Source: a virus. From it: a stretch of DNA of 49,223 bases. Positions 16,262-23,813 of the stretch are shown piece after piece. The notes under the pieces are model-generated. The model was not told the origin of the DNA. It saw only the letters and a list, made by a program, of their open reading frames with translations, and ran no database searches. The stretch lies in IMG/VR virus record IMGVR_UViG_3300045107_000871, positions 1 to 49,223 of that record. One strand, written 5' to 3'. How positions within the stretch are numbered: position 1 is the stretch's first letter; each line of letters begins with the position of its first letter. The position numbers and the translations under genes were made by a program.

Positions 16262-16605
16262 GCGCCAAGCCCACCCTCGGCTTCGCAAGCCGAACCGCAG
16301 CGGTGCTCGGTCTACGCCAACAGGGCATGAGCACACGCGAGATAGCACGGGCGATCGGCATCGGCGTGAGCACGGTCAGCGCGCTCGAGCACAGCTCCGG
16401 CCGGAAGCAAGCCAGGCGTGAGCGGCCGAGCGAGGTTCTTGGCAGGACCGTTGTGATCCCGATCGACGTGCTCGACGCCCTTGGGCCCCATGCCGCAAAG
16501 CGGGGCGTCCATCCGAACAGCCTGGCCCGGCTGATCATTACCACCGTGGTCGACGAAGACATGATCGACGCCGTCTTGGATGACGCCGCGGAGAGCTGGG
16601 CGTGA
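16258..16605 (+). CDS. Helix-turn-helix regulator
   Basis: 115 residues from ATG 16258; a TTG six bases upstream is less likely. Residues 8-45 form a resolvase/sigma-type HTH (RTAAVLGLRQQGMSTREIAR, IGIGVSTVSALEH). The C-terminal part (60-110) has TVVIPIDVLDALGPHAAKRG and NSLARLIITTVVDE, resembling a dimerisation helix pair. It overlaps the following DUF2786 gene by GTGA. It is probably a transcription factor of the prophage centre; its target is unknown. Confidence 0.6.
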   Translation: MSAKPTLGFASRTAAVLGLRQQGMSTREIARAIGIGVSTVSALEHSSGRKQARRERPSEVLGRTVVIPIDVLDALGPHAAKRGVHPNSLARLIITTVVDEDMIDAVLDDAAESWA

Positions 16606-17288
16606 CGCGCGCAGAACTGCTCCGGAAGATCCGCAAGTGCCTGAACGTCGCCCGCGATCCAGGTGCCGACGAGAACACCGCCGCGATCGCACTGGCGAAG
16701 GCGCGCGAGCTGATCGAGGCGCACGGCGTCGGCGATGAGGAAATCGCGCTGATGGACGTCGAGGAGGCCAATGCTCGAGGACGTCGCACGCGCTCGCCCT
16801 CGCTCTGGGAAGCTTCCCTCATCGCCGTCGTGCGCCGTGCCCTCGGTTGCCACGCGCACGGTGACGGTTTCGGCGACTGGATCTTCGTCGGGACAGGCCC
16901 GACCGCCGAAATCGCGAGCTATGCTTTCACCACCTTGCGCCGCCAGCTCGAGCGCGCCCGCGCCGACTACATCCGACGTCAGCTTCGTCGCTGCTCTCCA
17001 GCCCGCAAGCGCCTCCGGGCGGATCATTTCTGCGAAGGCTGGGCGGCCGCCGTTTTCGAGAAGGTGGCGACGCTTCGGCCAAGGCAGGAGCTACCGGTCT
17101 CGATCGGCGCATACCTCGCTGTGCGACATCCCGGCCTCGTCAGGATCGATCCCCGAGAGGCGAAGACCACCCGGCAGTCCGATCATGGGGACTGGGTACG
17201 TGGCGCGCTTCGAGGATCGGCGGTCGATCTGAACGCCGGCGTCGGGAGCGCCGTTGCAGCGCCGGTACACATCGGGTGTAGCGAATGA
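16602..17288 (+). CDS. DUF2786 family protein
   Basis: 228 residues from GTG 16602. The N-terminal 40 residues carry the DUF2786 signature: LLRKIRKCLNVARDPGADEN, then ALAKARELIEAHGVGDEEIA. The rest (60-200) resembles the family's common C-terminal part, with FGDWIFVGTGPTAEIASYAF and FCEGWAAAVFEKV. The family is widespread in phages and mobile elements and has no proven function. It is coupled to the HTH gene upstream. Confidence 0.75.
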   Translation: MTRAELLRKIRKCLNVARDPGADENTAAIALAKARELIEAHGVGDEEIALMDVEEANARGRRTRSPSLWEASLIAVVRRALGCHAHGDGFGDWIFVGTGPTAEIASYAFTTLRRQLERARADYIRRQLRRCSPARKRLRADHFCEGWAAAVFEKVATLRPRQELPVSIGAYLAVRHPGLVRIDPREAKTTRQSDHGDWVRGALRGSAVDLNAGVGSAVAAPVHIGCSE

Positions 17289-17323
17289 GCTGCCGCGACC
17301 AGGAACACGAAAATGCCATGTGA
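17285..17323 (+). CDS. Candidate 12-codon mini-ORF
   Basis: ATG 17285 overlaps the DUF2786 stop (ATGA) and encodes MSCRDQEHENAM, ending inside the start of the next gene at 17313. Like the 16223 mini-ORF it begins ATGAGCTGC and has 12 codons. It may serve only to carry ribosomes across to the next gene, or be chance. Confidence 0.2.
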   Translation: MSCRDQEHENAM

Positions 17324-17603
17324 CCGGGTGCGCTTCGCAGACGGCAGCTCGGCGATCGTTTGCTCGTCGAAACGCCGCGCAAAGTGCAGCTGCGGGCGGC
17401 CAGCCACCCTGGCTTGCGACTGGAAGGTGCCGGGCAAGCGCTCCGGCACATGCGACGCGCCGATCTGCGCGAGCTGCACGACATCTCCGGCACCGGGAAA
17501 GGATCTCTGCCCGAGCCATGCACACGCCTGGCGCCAGTGGCTGGCCGAGAAGTTACGCGAGCGGGAAGCCCGCCCCGACCATGATCAAGATCCCACTAGC
17601 TGA
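17313..17603 (+). CDS. Small cysteine-rich, zinc-binding-type protein
   Basis: 96 residues. Several Cys pairs suggest metal binding: CSCGRPATLACDW, TCDAPICASC, and DLCPSHAHAWRQW. This order resembles small phage proteins with treble-clef-like fingers. AGGAA lies 9-10 bases before the ATG. It is followed after 11 bases by another small gene. DNA or protein binding is likely; the exact role is unknown. Confidence 0.55.
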   Translation: MPCDRVRFADGSSAIVCSSKRRAKCSCGRPATLACDWKVPGKRSGTCDAPICASCTTSPAPGKDLCPSHAHAWRQWLAEKLREREARPDHDQDPTS

Positions 17604-17614
17604 AAGAGGCCACC

Positions 17615-17839
17615 ATGAGCCCTGCCGAACTCGAAACCTTGCACCGCGCGAATTTGGAGACTTTTGCCAGACTGCCTCGCGCCGCTCACATTGATCTCAG
17701 AGCGGGCGTCGAAGCGATTTTGAGCGCAGCACCCCATGCGTTTCCGGCGGCTGAGTTTTCGGAGCTACTCGCGCAGCTTTGCCGCCGTCACTCAATGCAG
17801 ACGCTGGGGCGGCGTGGCGGACCCTGCTTGGAAAGGTAG
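17615..17839 (+). CDS. Small helical hypothetical protein
   Basis: 74 residues, mostly helical (LETLHRANLETFARLPRAAH, then ILSAAPHAFPAAEFSELLAQ). AAAGAGG precedes the ATG. Its last 48 bases overlap the 3' end of the opposing gene at 17792-18232. No family is recognised. It ends the short rightward cluster that begins at 16258. Confidence 0.45.
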   Translation: MSPAELETLHRANLETFARLPRAAHIDLRAGVEAILSAAPHAFPAAEFSELLAQLCRRHSMQTLGRRGGPCLER

Positions 17840-18232
17840 CTCCATCTCGTGAAGCCAAAGCAGTGCCAGCGCAAAGGCTGACTGCCAATCGGTCATCCCC
17901 GATGGTGGAAGCGTGACCGACCGACCGGCAGCCCAGTTTGCCGCGAGAACGGCCAGGCTTTGAGTTAACCGCTCTTTCAGGACGCCCAGAACACGAAGAT
18001 CTGTGACCTTGACCGTCCCGGTAGTTAGCAAGGCCTCCAGGCAATCATCCGCCGCAGTGTGCGCAGATGCGTCGTAGGAGGCCTGATCGAAAATCTCGGT
18101 TGTCGACGCCGCCCGGAGCTGATCGAGGAACAGCCAGAGAGATTTCATCGCGATGTCAGCGTCGCCTCTTCGGCAGTCACGTGGATCGAAGCCGACAACC
18201 TCGATGCAGGCCTTGAACAAACGTATCGACAT
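17792..18232 (-). CDS. Hypothetical helical protein, prophage centre
   Basis: 146 residues from ATG 18232, with a GGGGGTG ribosome site. Mostly helical: MSIRLFKACIEVVGFDPR, IAMKSLWLFLDQLRAASTTE, and DWQSAFALALLWLHEMELPF. No motif is recognised. Its 3' end converges on and overlaps the preceding rightward gene. It is read in the same direction as the repressor, about 490 bases away, but separated by a small rightward gene, so they are probably not one operon. Confidence 0.5.
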   Translation of the reverse strand: MSIRLFKACIEVVGFDPRDCRRGDADIAMKSLWLFLDQLRAASTTEIFDQASYDASAHTAADDCLEALLTTGTVKVTDLRVLGVLKERLTQSLAVLAANWAAGRSVTLPPSGMTDWQSAFALALLWLHEMELPFQAGSATPPQRLH

Positions 18233-18294
18233 TACACCCCCATTTTCGAAGCGACCTCTTCTCGAATCACGTCCAATCTGCTCCGAGCTTACGG

Positions 18295-18528
18295 ATGCGA
18301 ACTGGACGTGTTGGAACCTGCATCTGGTATCGGTGGGCCACCCCGACCCGGACCGGCGAATGGCGCGACACCATGCGGGCGGCGCAGCTCGACGCGGTCC
18401 GAGCGGGGCTGGGATCGATCGACGATTTTCGACCTTGGCCAGGGGAGGATCGGACCATCTACCTGCACCCATTCGTTCGAATCGAAATGCTGGCCGAAGC
18501 TGAAACGATGCCGTCGCGAGCCGCTTAA
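18295..18528 (+). CDS. Small hypothetical protein
   Basis: 77 residues with natural-looking composition (IWYRWATPTRTGEWRDTM, DRTIYLHPFVRIEMLAEA). It diverges from the 17792-18232 gene across 62 bases. No strong ribosome site is seen, and the true start may lie slightly downstream. The 191 bases between its stop and the repressor stop show no gene. Confidence 0.4.
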   Translation: MRTGRVGTCIWYRWATPTRTGEWRDTMRAAQLDAVRAGLGSIDDFRPWPGEDRTIYLHPFVRIEMLAEAETMPSRAA

Positions 18529-18719
18529 AGGCCGAAAACGAGCAGCAACTCGGGTTGGAAGTGGAGGCTTAGCTTCCAGATGCCCCAAATTCGGGCTGGG
18601 CACTGCGCACAGAAGAATTTTCGAGCCTTCTGGGGATTGGGTGCGGAACGACGCTCGAAGCGCTCTACGGGCCTTATAATCGGCCGACGCGCTAATCAGC
18701 GCGAAACTCGAAGCTTCAA

Positions 18720-19385
18720 CTACCATTTCCGCCCCGACCAAACGACCTTCCCAAGCACCCGAACGCGGTCATCCGCCTCGTCGGCCGACACGTCGATCGG
18801 CGGGAACGCGGGGTTGCTGCTGAGCACCGCGACGCCGTCCTTGGTCCGTTGCAGCCGCTTCACAACCAGCTCGCCGTCCAGCACCAGGACGTACATACCG
18901 GGCGCCCGATAGGGCTGGCTCGCATCGTACATGACCAGGTCGCCGTCGTTCAGCTCCGGCTGCTGACTGTCTCCTCGCACAATTACCGTGCGGAGTTTCT
19001 CGACCACGCCGAGGGATCTAGCGACGGACAACGGCATTGTTAAGCTGTCCACTGTTGCCGGCTCTTCGCTCGCCCGGCGCCCGAAGCCGGCGGCCGCCTC
19101 CACCTCCACGATCGGAATGCGCACGACCTCTGAGACCCTCTCGCCTTCAGGCTCCGGTCCGTTCAGCACATAGTCAACCGAGACACCGACTTCAGAAGCT
19201 ATGGCGGCCAATCGCACGGCGCCTACGCCTTGGCCGGTCCTCAGCACATTGTTCAGGTTCTGCCGGCTGATGCCCAGGCGACGAGCCACCGCCGACTGCC
19301 CGCCGGCACGTTTCACCGCTTCCGCTAATCGATCGCGCGCGCCGGGTGCCAGACCACGATGCTCCGTCAACTTATCGGTTGACAT
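18720..19385 (-). CDS. S24-family (LexA/CI-like) prophage repressor
   Basis: 221 residues from ATG 19385, which has AAGGGAA upstream. Residues 15-72 form an XRE-type HTH (QSAVARRLGISRQNLNNVL). Residues 90-220 form the S24 autoprotease: Ala99-Gly100 as a probable cleavage site (VEVEAAAGFG), Ser140 in VIVRGDSQQPELNDGD, and Lys176 in GELVVKRLQ. It would hold the early promoter silent and self-cleave after RecA activation. Most relatives have Met after the catalytic Ser, while here it is Gln. It is divergent from ner, replacing the Mu c repressor. Confidence 0.88.
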   Translation of the reverse strand: MSTDKLTEHRGLAPGARDRLAEAVKRAGGQSAVARRLGISRQNLNNVLRTGQGVGAVRLAAIASEVGVSVDYVLNGPEPEGERVSEVVRIPIVEVEAAAGFGRRASEEPATVDSLTMPLSVARSLGVVEKLRTVIVRGDSQQPELNDGDLVMYDASQPYRAPGMYVLVLDGELVVKRLQRTKDGVAVLSSNPAFPPIDVSADEADDRVRVLGKVVWSGRKW

Positions 19386-19405
19386 GTCCACTTCCCTTGT
19401 ACACT
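19379..19405 (+). promoter_or_regulatory. Candidate early promoter for ner-A-B
   Basis: TTGACA at 19379-19384 is a perfect -35 element. The best -10, TACACT at 19400-19405, is 15 bases away, slightly short. The start would fall near 19412 and the ner TTG is at 19438. The -35 overlaps the repressor's first codon, so repressor or Ner bound in the 52-bp divergent gap would control it. Confidence 0.45.
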
Positions 19406-19437
19406 AAAAGGCGACAGCAAGGTTAGGAGACGTCGTC

Positions 19438-19716
19438 TTGTCGGCGGATTGGCATCCTGAGGACATTAAGGCTGAAATTCGGAAGCGGGGCACCACACTC
19501 GCTGCGATCGGTCGTCGTGCTGGCTTGACAAGACAAGCGATGGCCCATGCGCTCGCCCTTCCGAACGAGCGCGCAGAGCAGCTTATCGCTGCTGCACTTG
19601 ATGTGCCCCCGAGCATGATCTGGCCCTCCCGCTACAATGCCGACGGGAGCCGCAAGCGTCCGCAGCCCCCCACCAACTATCACCGCATGCCCCGCTTTGC
19701 TGAGGTCGCCGCGTGA
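19438..19716 (+). CDS. ner: Ner/Nlp-type DNA-binding regulator
   Basis: 92 residues from TTG 19438, preceded by AGGAGA. It matches the Ner/Nlp family: DWHPEDIKAEIRKRGTTLAA, IGRRAGLTRQAMAHAL, then the PSMIWPSRYNADGSRKRPQP tail. In Mu, Ner turns down the early and repressor promoters during lytic growth. It is the first early gene, divergent from the repressor and followed by transposase after 100 bases of locally AT-richer sequence. Confidence 0.9.
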   Translation: MSADWHPEDIKAEIRKRGTTLAAIGRRAGLTRQAMAHALALPNERAEQLIAAALDVPPSMIWPSRYNADGSRKRPQPPTNYHRMPRFAEVAA

Positions 19717-19816
19717 TGCCGCGTTACCAGCAATGGTCACAGAATATCCACACGCAAATGTGTCTTTTGCCTGCCGTGTATCGGCGCGGGACGCAATTGG
19801 GTCCGGGGCTCCGATA

Positions 19817-21622
19817 ATGCGGTCCGGGGGGACACATCTCAGCGCCGATCAGATCGCCAGTATGGAGCTGGACGGTCTTCCAACGACGAGGCGCGGTGTC
19901 ACGCTCCTGGCCGAGCGCGAGGGCTGGTCGTGGATTGAGCGCGCCGGGCGCGGCGGCGGTCGCCTCTACGCGATCGCCGACCTACCGGTTCTCGCCCGCC
20001 GTGACCTGGCTGCGCGCTGGATCAGCAGCACTCCGTCCACGCGGCGCCCCGCGCACCGGCCCAAGGGCACCGACTTTTTCACGAGGAACCCCGACGTTGC
20101 CGACGCCGTCGAAGCGATCTTGGCCGAGCACAAGATTTCGGCACCCAGGATTCTTGAGCTGCTCGAGACGAAGTTCGACGGCCTTCCGTCTCTCGACACC
20201 GTGAAGCGTTTCGTTCGCCGGGTCGAGCGCGAGAAGCCCGCACTGATCGCGTCGACTCGCGACCCCGACGCTTACAAGAGTCGCTTCAGGATTTCGCTCG
20301 GCCGCGCCGATGGCGGCGTCACGCACGCGCACCAGGTGTGGGAACTCGACACCACCAAAGCCGACGTGATGACCAATGGCGGCCGCCGTATGGTCCTTGG
20401 CGTCATCGACCGTTGGTCGCGGCGCGCGCGATTCATCGTCGCGCCCTCGGAAAGCGGGCAATCGGTGCGGCGTCTGCTCGTGGACACCATCCGGGCCTGG
20501 GGCGTGATGCCCGAGACCGTCGCGACCGATAACGGCTCAGGTTATATCAACGCCTCGATCAAGACGGCGCTCGAAGCGCTCGGGATCGAGCACCGGATCT
20601 GCCCACCCGGATCGCCGGAGAAGAAGCCGTTCGTCGAGCGGCTGTTCGGCACCTTCACCCGCGAACGCGCGACGATGCTCGCGGGCTTCGCCGGGCACAG
20701 CGTCGCCGACGCGCAAAAGCTCCGCGCCCGTGCGCGCAAGCTCACTGGCAAGGCCGTCATCGTCCCCGAACTCGAACCGAAGGATCTCCAGGCCATTCTC
20801 GATGCCTGGGTCGAGGGCGTCTACCACCAGCGCGAGCATAGCGCGCTCGGCATGACGCCGATGCAGAAATGGCTGTCCTCGCCGCGGACGGCGATCGCCG
20901 CGCCCTCGGAGGACGTGCTGAAGGTCGCCCTGTCGGCCTATGTCGGCACGCACAAGATCGGCAAGCGGGGCCTCGTCTGGAAGAACGGCCGTTATTGGAC
21001 GGCCGAGCTGTCCGCCTTCGTCGGCCGCTACGTCACCGTCCGTCGCGACGAGGAGGATCTCGGCGCGCTCTTCGTGTTCGACGAGGACGGCCATTTCATC
21101 GGCACGGCAATGAACGCCGAACGCGCGGGTCTCTCGGAGGAAGACTTCGCGAAGGAAGCGCGGCGCCAGCAGGCGAGCTGGATGAAGCAGACGCGCGCCG
21201 AGCTGCGCGCTCGGCAGTCGGCCTTCTCGTTCGAGGACGCGCGCGACGCCTTGCTCCGGCGGGACGCCGAGCGCGCAGCGAATGTGACCGCGCTCCCTCT
21301 CCCGACCGAAGCTCGCACGACCAGCGTCATGCGGAGCATCACAAACGCGCCCGCCCCGCAGCTGCCAAGTCCGGCGCGCCTGGAAGAGGCGCTTCGCCAG
21401 GCGCCAGGCCGCGCCCGATCGGAGAGCATCGCCGACCGCGTGCAGCGCGCCGACGCCATCATCGCCGCCGCCGATCGCGGCGAGGCTGTCGACCCGGACG
21501 AGCTGCGCAAGGCGCGGCTCTACGCGACCAGCACCGAATACCGCGCCGAGAAGCTCACCTCAGCGCACTTCCAACCTCGCAACCCTCAACGAACCCCGAG
21601 CCGCTTGACGCGCGCCGGCTAA
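19817..21622 (+). CDS. A: Mu A-type DDE transposase
   Basis: 601 residues from ATG 19817. This start begins the winged-helix end-binding domain (LSADQIASMELDGLPTTRRG, AEREGWSWIERAGRGGGRLY). The RNase H core has Asp178 (VWELDTTKADV), Asp238 (ATDNGSGY) and Glu274 (KPFVERLFG). Residues about 330-420 are the mu-transposase C-terminal beta-barrel (HKIGKRGLVWKNGRYWTAEL), and the C-terminal 120 residues are the part that contacts B in Mu. It excises and joins phage ends. A start at 19733 is possible but adds no family-like sequence. B follows after 15 bases. Confidence 0.95.
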   Translation: MRSGGTHLSADQIASMELDGLPTTRRGVTLLAEREGWSWIERAGRGGGRLYAIADLPVLARRDLAARWISSTPSTRRPAHRPKGTDFFTRNPDVADAVEAILAEHKISAPRILELLETKFDGLPSLDTVKRFVRRVEREKPALIASTRDPDAYKSRFRISLGRADGGVTHAHQVWELDTTKADVMTNGGRRMVLGVIDRWSRRARFIVAPSESGQSVRRLLVDTIRAWGVMPETVATDNGSGYINASIKTALEALGIEHRICPPGSPEKKPFVERLFGTFTRERATMLAGFAGHSVADAQKLRARARKLTGKAVIVPELEPKDLQAILDAWVEGVYHQREHSALGMTPMQKWLSSPRTAIAAPSEDVLKVALSAYVGTHKIGKRGLVWKNGRYWTAELSAFVGRYVTVRRDEEDLGALFVFDEDGHFIGTAMNAERAGLSEEDFAKEARRQQASWMKQTRAELRARQSAFSFEDARDALLRRDAERAANVTALPLPTEARTTSVMRSITNAPAPQLPSPARLEEALRQAPGRARSESIADRVQRADAIIAAADRGEAVDPDELRKARLYATSTEYRAEKLTSAHFQPRNPQRTPSRLTRAG

Positions 21623-21637
21623 CCTCAGGAGACGCCA

Positions 21638-22393
21638 ATGACCGTTACATTCCAGCCCGAGCTGGACCTGGCACGCCCCGCCCAGGCACAGCTCACCAAC
21701 ATGAGCCTGGCGCTCCGCACGCTGCTCGATTGTCGAGAGGCGCCGGAGGGGAGCCCCCGTCTCGGCCTGTTCTATGGCTTTTCGGGGTACGGGAAGAGCG
21801 TCGCCGCGGCCTTCTGCGCTGGCCGGGTCGAGGCTGCCTTCATCGAAGCCAAGTCGGTCTGGGGGCAGCGGTCGATCCTCGAGGCGATCGCGCGCGAGCT
21901 GGGCATTGCCCGCATCGAGCGCACGAACCCGAAGATCCTTCAGCAGATCATCGACGCGCTGCTCCGCGAACCCCGGCCGCTGATCATCGACGAGATGGAC
22001 CACCTCGTGAAGAAGCAGTCGGTCGAGGTGATCCGCGACATCCACGACGGTGCCGGCATCGCCATCATGATGATCGGCGAAGAGTCATTGCCTGCGAAGC
22101 TCCGTGAGTGGGAGCGGTTCGACAACCGCATCCTAGTCGCGACGCCGGCCCAGCCGGCGAGCTTCGAGGACGGCTGCAAGCTCCGCGATCACTATTGCCA
22201 CCGAGTGGCGATCGCCGACGATCTCGTCTCGTTCTTTGTCGAGCGCACGAAGGGCGTCACCCGCCGCGTCGTCACAAACCTCCAGACCGCCCAGCGTGTC
22301 GCGCTTGAGGAAGGCGCGGAGGAGATCGATCGCGCCTGGTGGGGAACGCGGCCTGTCATGACCGGCGAGACGCCACTCCGGCGGGCTGCGTGA
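21638..22393 (+). CDS. B: Mu B-type AAA+ target-selection ATPase
   Basis: 251 residues. Walker A is GFSGYGKS (47-54) and Walker B LIIDEMDH (115-122); an Arg-rich C-terminal part (KGVTRRVVTNLQTAQRVALE) follows. MuB-type ATPases coat target DNA and stimulate the transposase, and give target immunity. It lacks the long N-terminal HTH extension of Mu B and is nearer in length to the short B proteins of D3112-like phages. AGGAG precedes the ATG; the stop overlaps the next ATG (TGATG). Confidence 0.92.
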   Translation: MTVTFQPELDLARPAQAQLTNMSLALRTLLDCREAPEGSPRLGLFYGFSGYGKSVAAAFCAGRVEAAFIEAKSVWGQRSILEAIARELGIARIERTNPKILQQIIDALLREPRPLIIDEMDHLVKKQSVEVIRDIHDGAGIAIMMIGEESLPAKLREWERFDNRILVATPAQPASFEDGCKLRDHYCHRVAIADDLVSFFVERTKGVTRRVVTNLQTAQRVALEEGAEEIDRAWWGTRPVMTGETPLRRAA

Positions 22394-22971
22394 TGCCTGC
22401 GCAGAAGAACGCGATCTCCGCGCCTTTGTGGGCCGAACTGCGGCGGCGCCGCGGCCCGGCCACCATCCGTGAACTCCAGCTCGCCACCCGCACGCGCCGC
22501 AGCTCGGTCGTCCAACTGATCGGACGCTGGGAGCGCGCGGGCTTCGTCAGTCGCATCCCAGAAACGAGGCCACTTGCAGTCGTCATGACCCCGACCGTCG
22601 CCAAACTCGGAAAGCCGCCGCGCGCCGGAGCCGCGGGCGACCGCAAGCCCAGCCAGCGCCAGAGGATATGGACATCGATGCGCATCCTGAAGCGCTTCGA
22701 CGTGCCGGCACTGTCGATCTCGGCCGAAGCCGCGCGCCGCACCGTGGAGACGTATCTGAACGCGCTGATGCGCGCCGGGTACATCGAGCGCGTCTCCCGC
22801 GGCAGCCACAAGGCGGGGACGTGGTCGGTTTATCGCCTGAGCCGCGACACCGGCCGCAAGTCGCCTGCTGTGACCCAGCGCGCCGGCGTCTGCAGCGTGT
22901 TTGACCGCAACCTCGGCCGCATCGTCGCGTCGGAGGCCACCGATCCCACCGGCGGACGGGGGGGATATTAA
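22393..22971 (+). CDS. Winged-helix early regulator
   Basis: 192 residues from ATG 22393 (TGATG with the B stop). Two winged-helix-like units are visible: residues 12-55 (LWAELRRRRGPATIRELQLA, LIGRWERAGFVSR) and 90-140 (AARRTVETYLNALMRAGYIE, then GTWSVYRLSRD). The linker is basic. It probably binds DNA in the early operon. The gene order after B agrees with Mu-like siphophages, where such proteins are common and uncharacterised. Confidence 0.6.
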   Translation: MPAQKNAISAPLWAELRRRRGPATIRELQLATRTRRSSVVQLIGRWERAGFVSRIPETRPLAVVMTPTVAKLGKPPRAGAAGDRKPSQRQRIWTSMRILKRFDVPALSISAEAARRTVETYLNALMRAGYIERVSRGSHKAGTWSVYRLSRDTGRKSPAVTQRAGVCSVFDRNLGRIVASEATDPTGGRGGY

Positions 22972-22973
22972 CC

Positions 22974-23342
22974 ATGTCTGTTAACCATACGAAGGCGATT
23001 GCCGCTTGGGGCGCGGGCATGCCCGAGTGGGTGCGCCTCCTCGCGTCGGCTTGTGACACCACCAACCAGCGCGCGGTCGCGGAGAAGCTCGGCAAATCCG
23101 GTGGCTATGTCAGCCGGCTGATCAACCGCTGCTACCTCGGGTCCTACGACGAAGCCGAGACACTGGTGCGCGCGGTCATCGGCGAGGAGGGCGTGGTCTG
23201 CCCGATCTGGGGCGAGACGATCCCGCTCACTTCGTGCCTGCGCAACCGGCGCCGAACCGACCCGCCGAACAATCAGGCGCTCCGGCTCTACGCCCAGCGC
23301 TGCCCCACCTGCCCGAACAACACCGACCGAGGGGAGATCTGA
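22974..23342 (+). CDS. HTH protein with C-terminal cysteine motifs
   Basis: 122 residues. Residues 15-60 form an HTH (ASACDTTNQRAVAEKLGKSG, YVSRLINRCYLGSYDEAE). The C-terminus has Cys residues in GVVCPIWGE, TSCLRN and RCPTCPNN that could hold zinc. Proteins of this type stand after B in several alphaproteobacterial Mu-like phages. It starts two bases after the preceding TAA. Likely a regulator; targets unknown. Confidence 0.6.
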   Translation: MSVNHTKAIAAWGAGMPEWVRLLASACDTTNQRAVAEKLGKSGGYVSRLINRCYLGSYDEAETLVRAVIGEEGVVCPIWGETIPLTSCLRNRRRTDPPNNQALRLYAQRCPTCPNNTDRGEI

Positions 23343-23343
23343 C

Positions 23344-23598
23344 ATGGCTCTTGCAAGCGCATTGCGGCGCGCGTTCACGGGCGCGGCGAAGCCCCGGTCC
23401 CACGATCATGTGGCGCCAGTGACTGGCCACATCCGGAGCTGCTCCGAATGCAGCGGCTCGGGAAATATCGACGCCACCTGGTGCCGGAAATGTCAGGGTC
23501 TCGGCTGGTACGCCGTCATCACGACCGGCGACCTCCTGCGCGTCGCTGGGATCGCCGGCGTGGCGATCGCGACCATCATTGCGGTGCTCGCCCTGTGA
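23344..23598 (+). CDS. Small zinc-finger protein with C-terminal membrane helix
   Basis: 84 residues. Residues 30-57 carry two CxxC pairs in a DnaJ-like arrangement (CSECSGSG, CRKCQGLG). The last 23 residues form one membrane helix (VAGIAGVAIATIIAVLAL). It starts one base after the previous stop and its stop overlaps the next GTG. A membrane-anchored zinc protein in an early operon is unusual; function unknown. Confidence 0.55.
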   Translation: MALASALRRAFTGAAKPRSHDHVAPVTGHIRSCSECSGSGNIDATWCRKCQGLGWYAVITTGDLLRVAGIAGVAIATIIAVLAL

Positions 23599-23813
23599 CG
23601 ACGCTGCCGCCGGAACCGGGCCTGATCGGGCTGCTCGCCGCGCGAGGCGACGTCCTGGTCTACCGCCCCAGCGAGACGAACCGCTGCCCCCGCTGCCACG
23701 CCGCCCAATGGCTCGTCGGCCGCGTCTCGGCCGAGTGCGCGGTCTGCGCGACCGCGCTGCCGCTCGTCCACCCCAGCCTTCCGCAATCCGAAACTGAAAG
23801 GACCGATCCATGA
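23595..23813 (+). CDS. Zinc-ribbon protein, paralogue of the next gene's C-terminal domain
   Basis: 72 residues from GTG 23595, which overlaps the preceding TGA. It has a C4 zinc ribbon (RCPRCHAAQW, AECAVCATALPLVHPS). Sequence and DNA closely match the C-terminal half of the next protein, including the shared ribosome site and start-codon region. It therefore looks like one copy of a tandem duplication without an HTH domain. It might compete with or modulate the full-length protein. Confidence 0.6.
   Translation: MTTLPPEPGLIGLLAARGDVLVYRPSETNRCPRCHAAQWLVGRVSAECAVCATALPLVHPSLPQSETERTDP

Noticed and set aside
18059-18679. 206-residue rightward open frame
   Set aside because: It overlaps the 5' part of the leftward gene at 17792-18232 and covers 18295-18528 in another frame; composition is non-protein-like.
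18675-18680. TATAAT in the gap after the repressor
   Set aside because: No -35 element at proper spacing on the plus strand, and no gene starts just downstream.
18529-18719. Possible prophage left end next to the repressor, as in Mu
   Set aside because: No copy of the right-end repeats and no g15 remainder here, and the genes further left complete the same phage.
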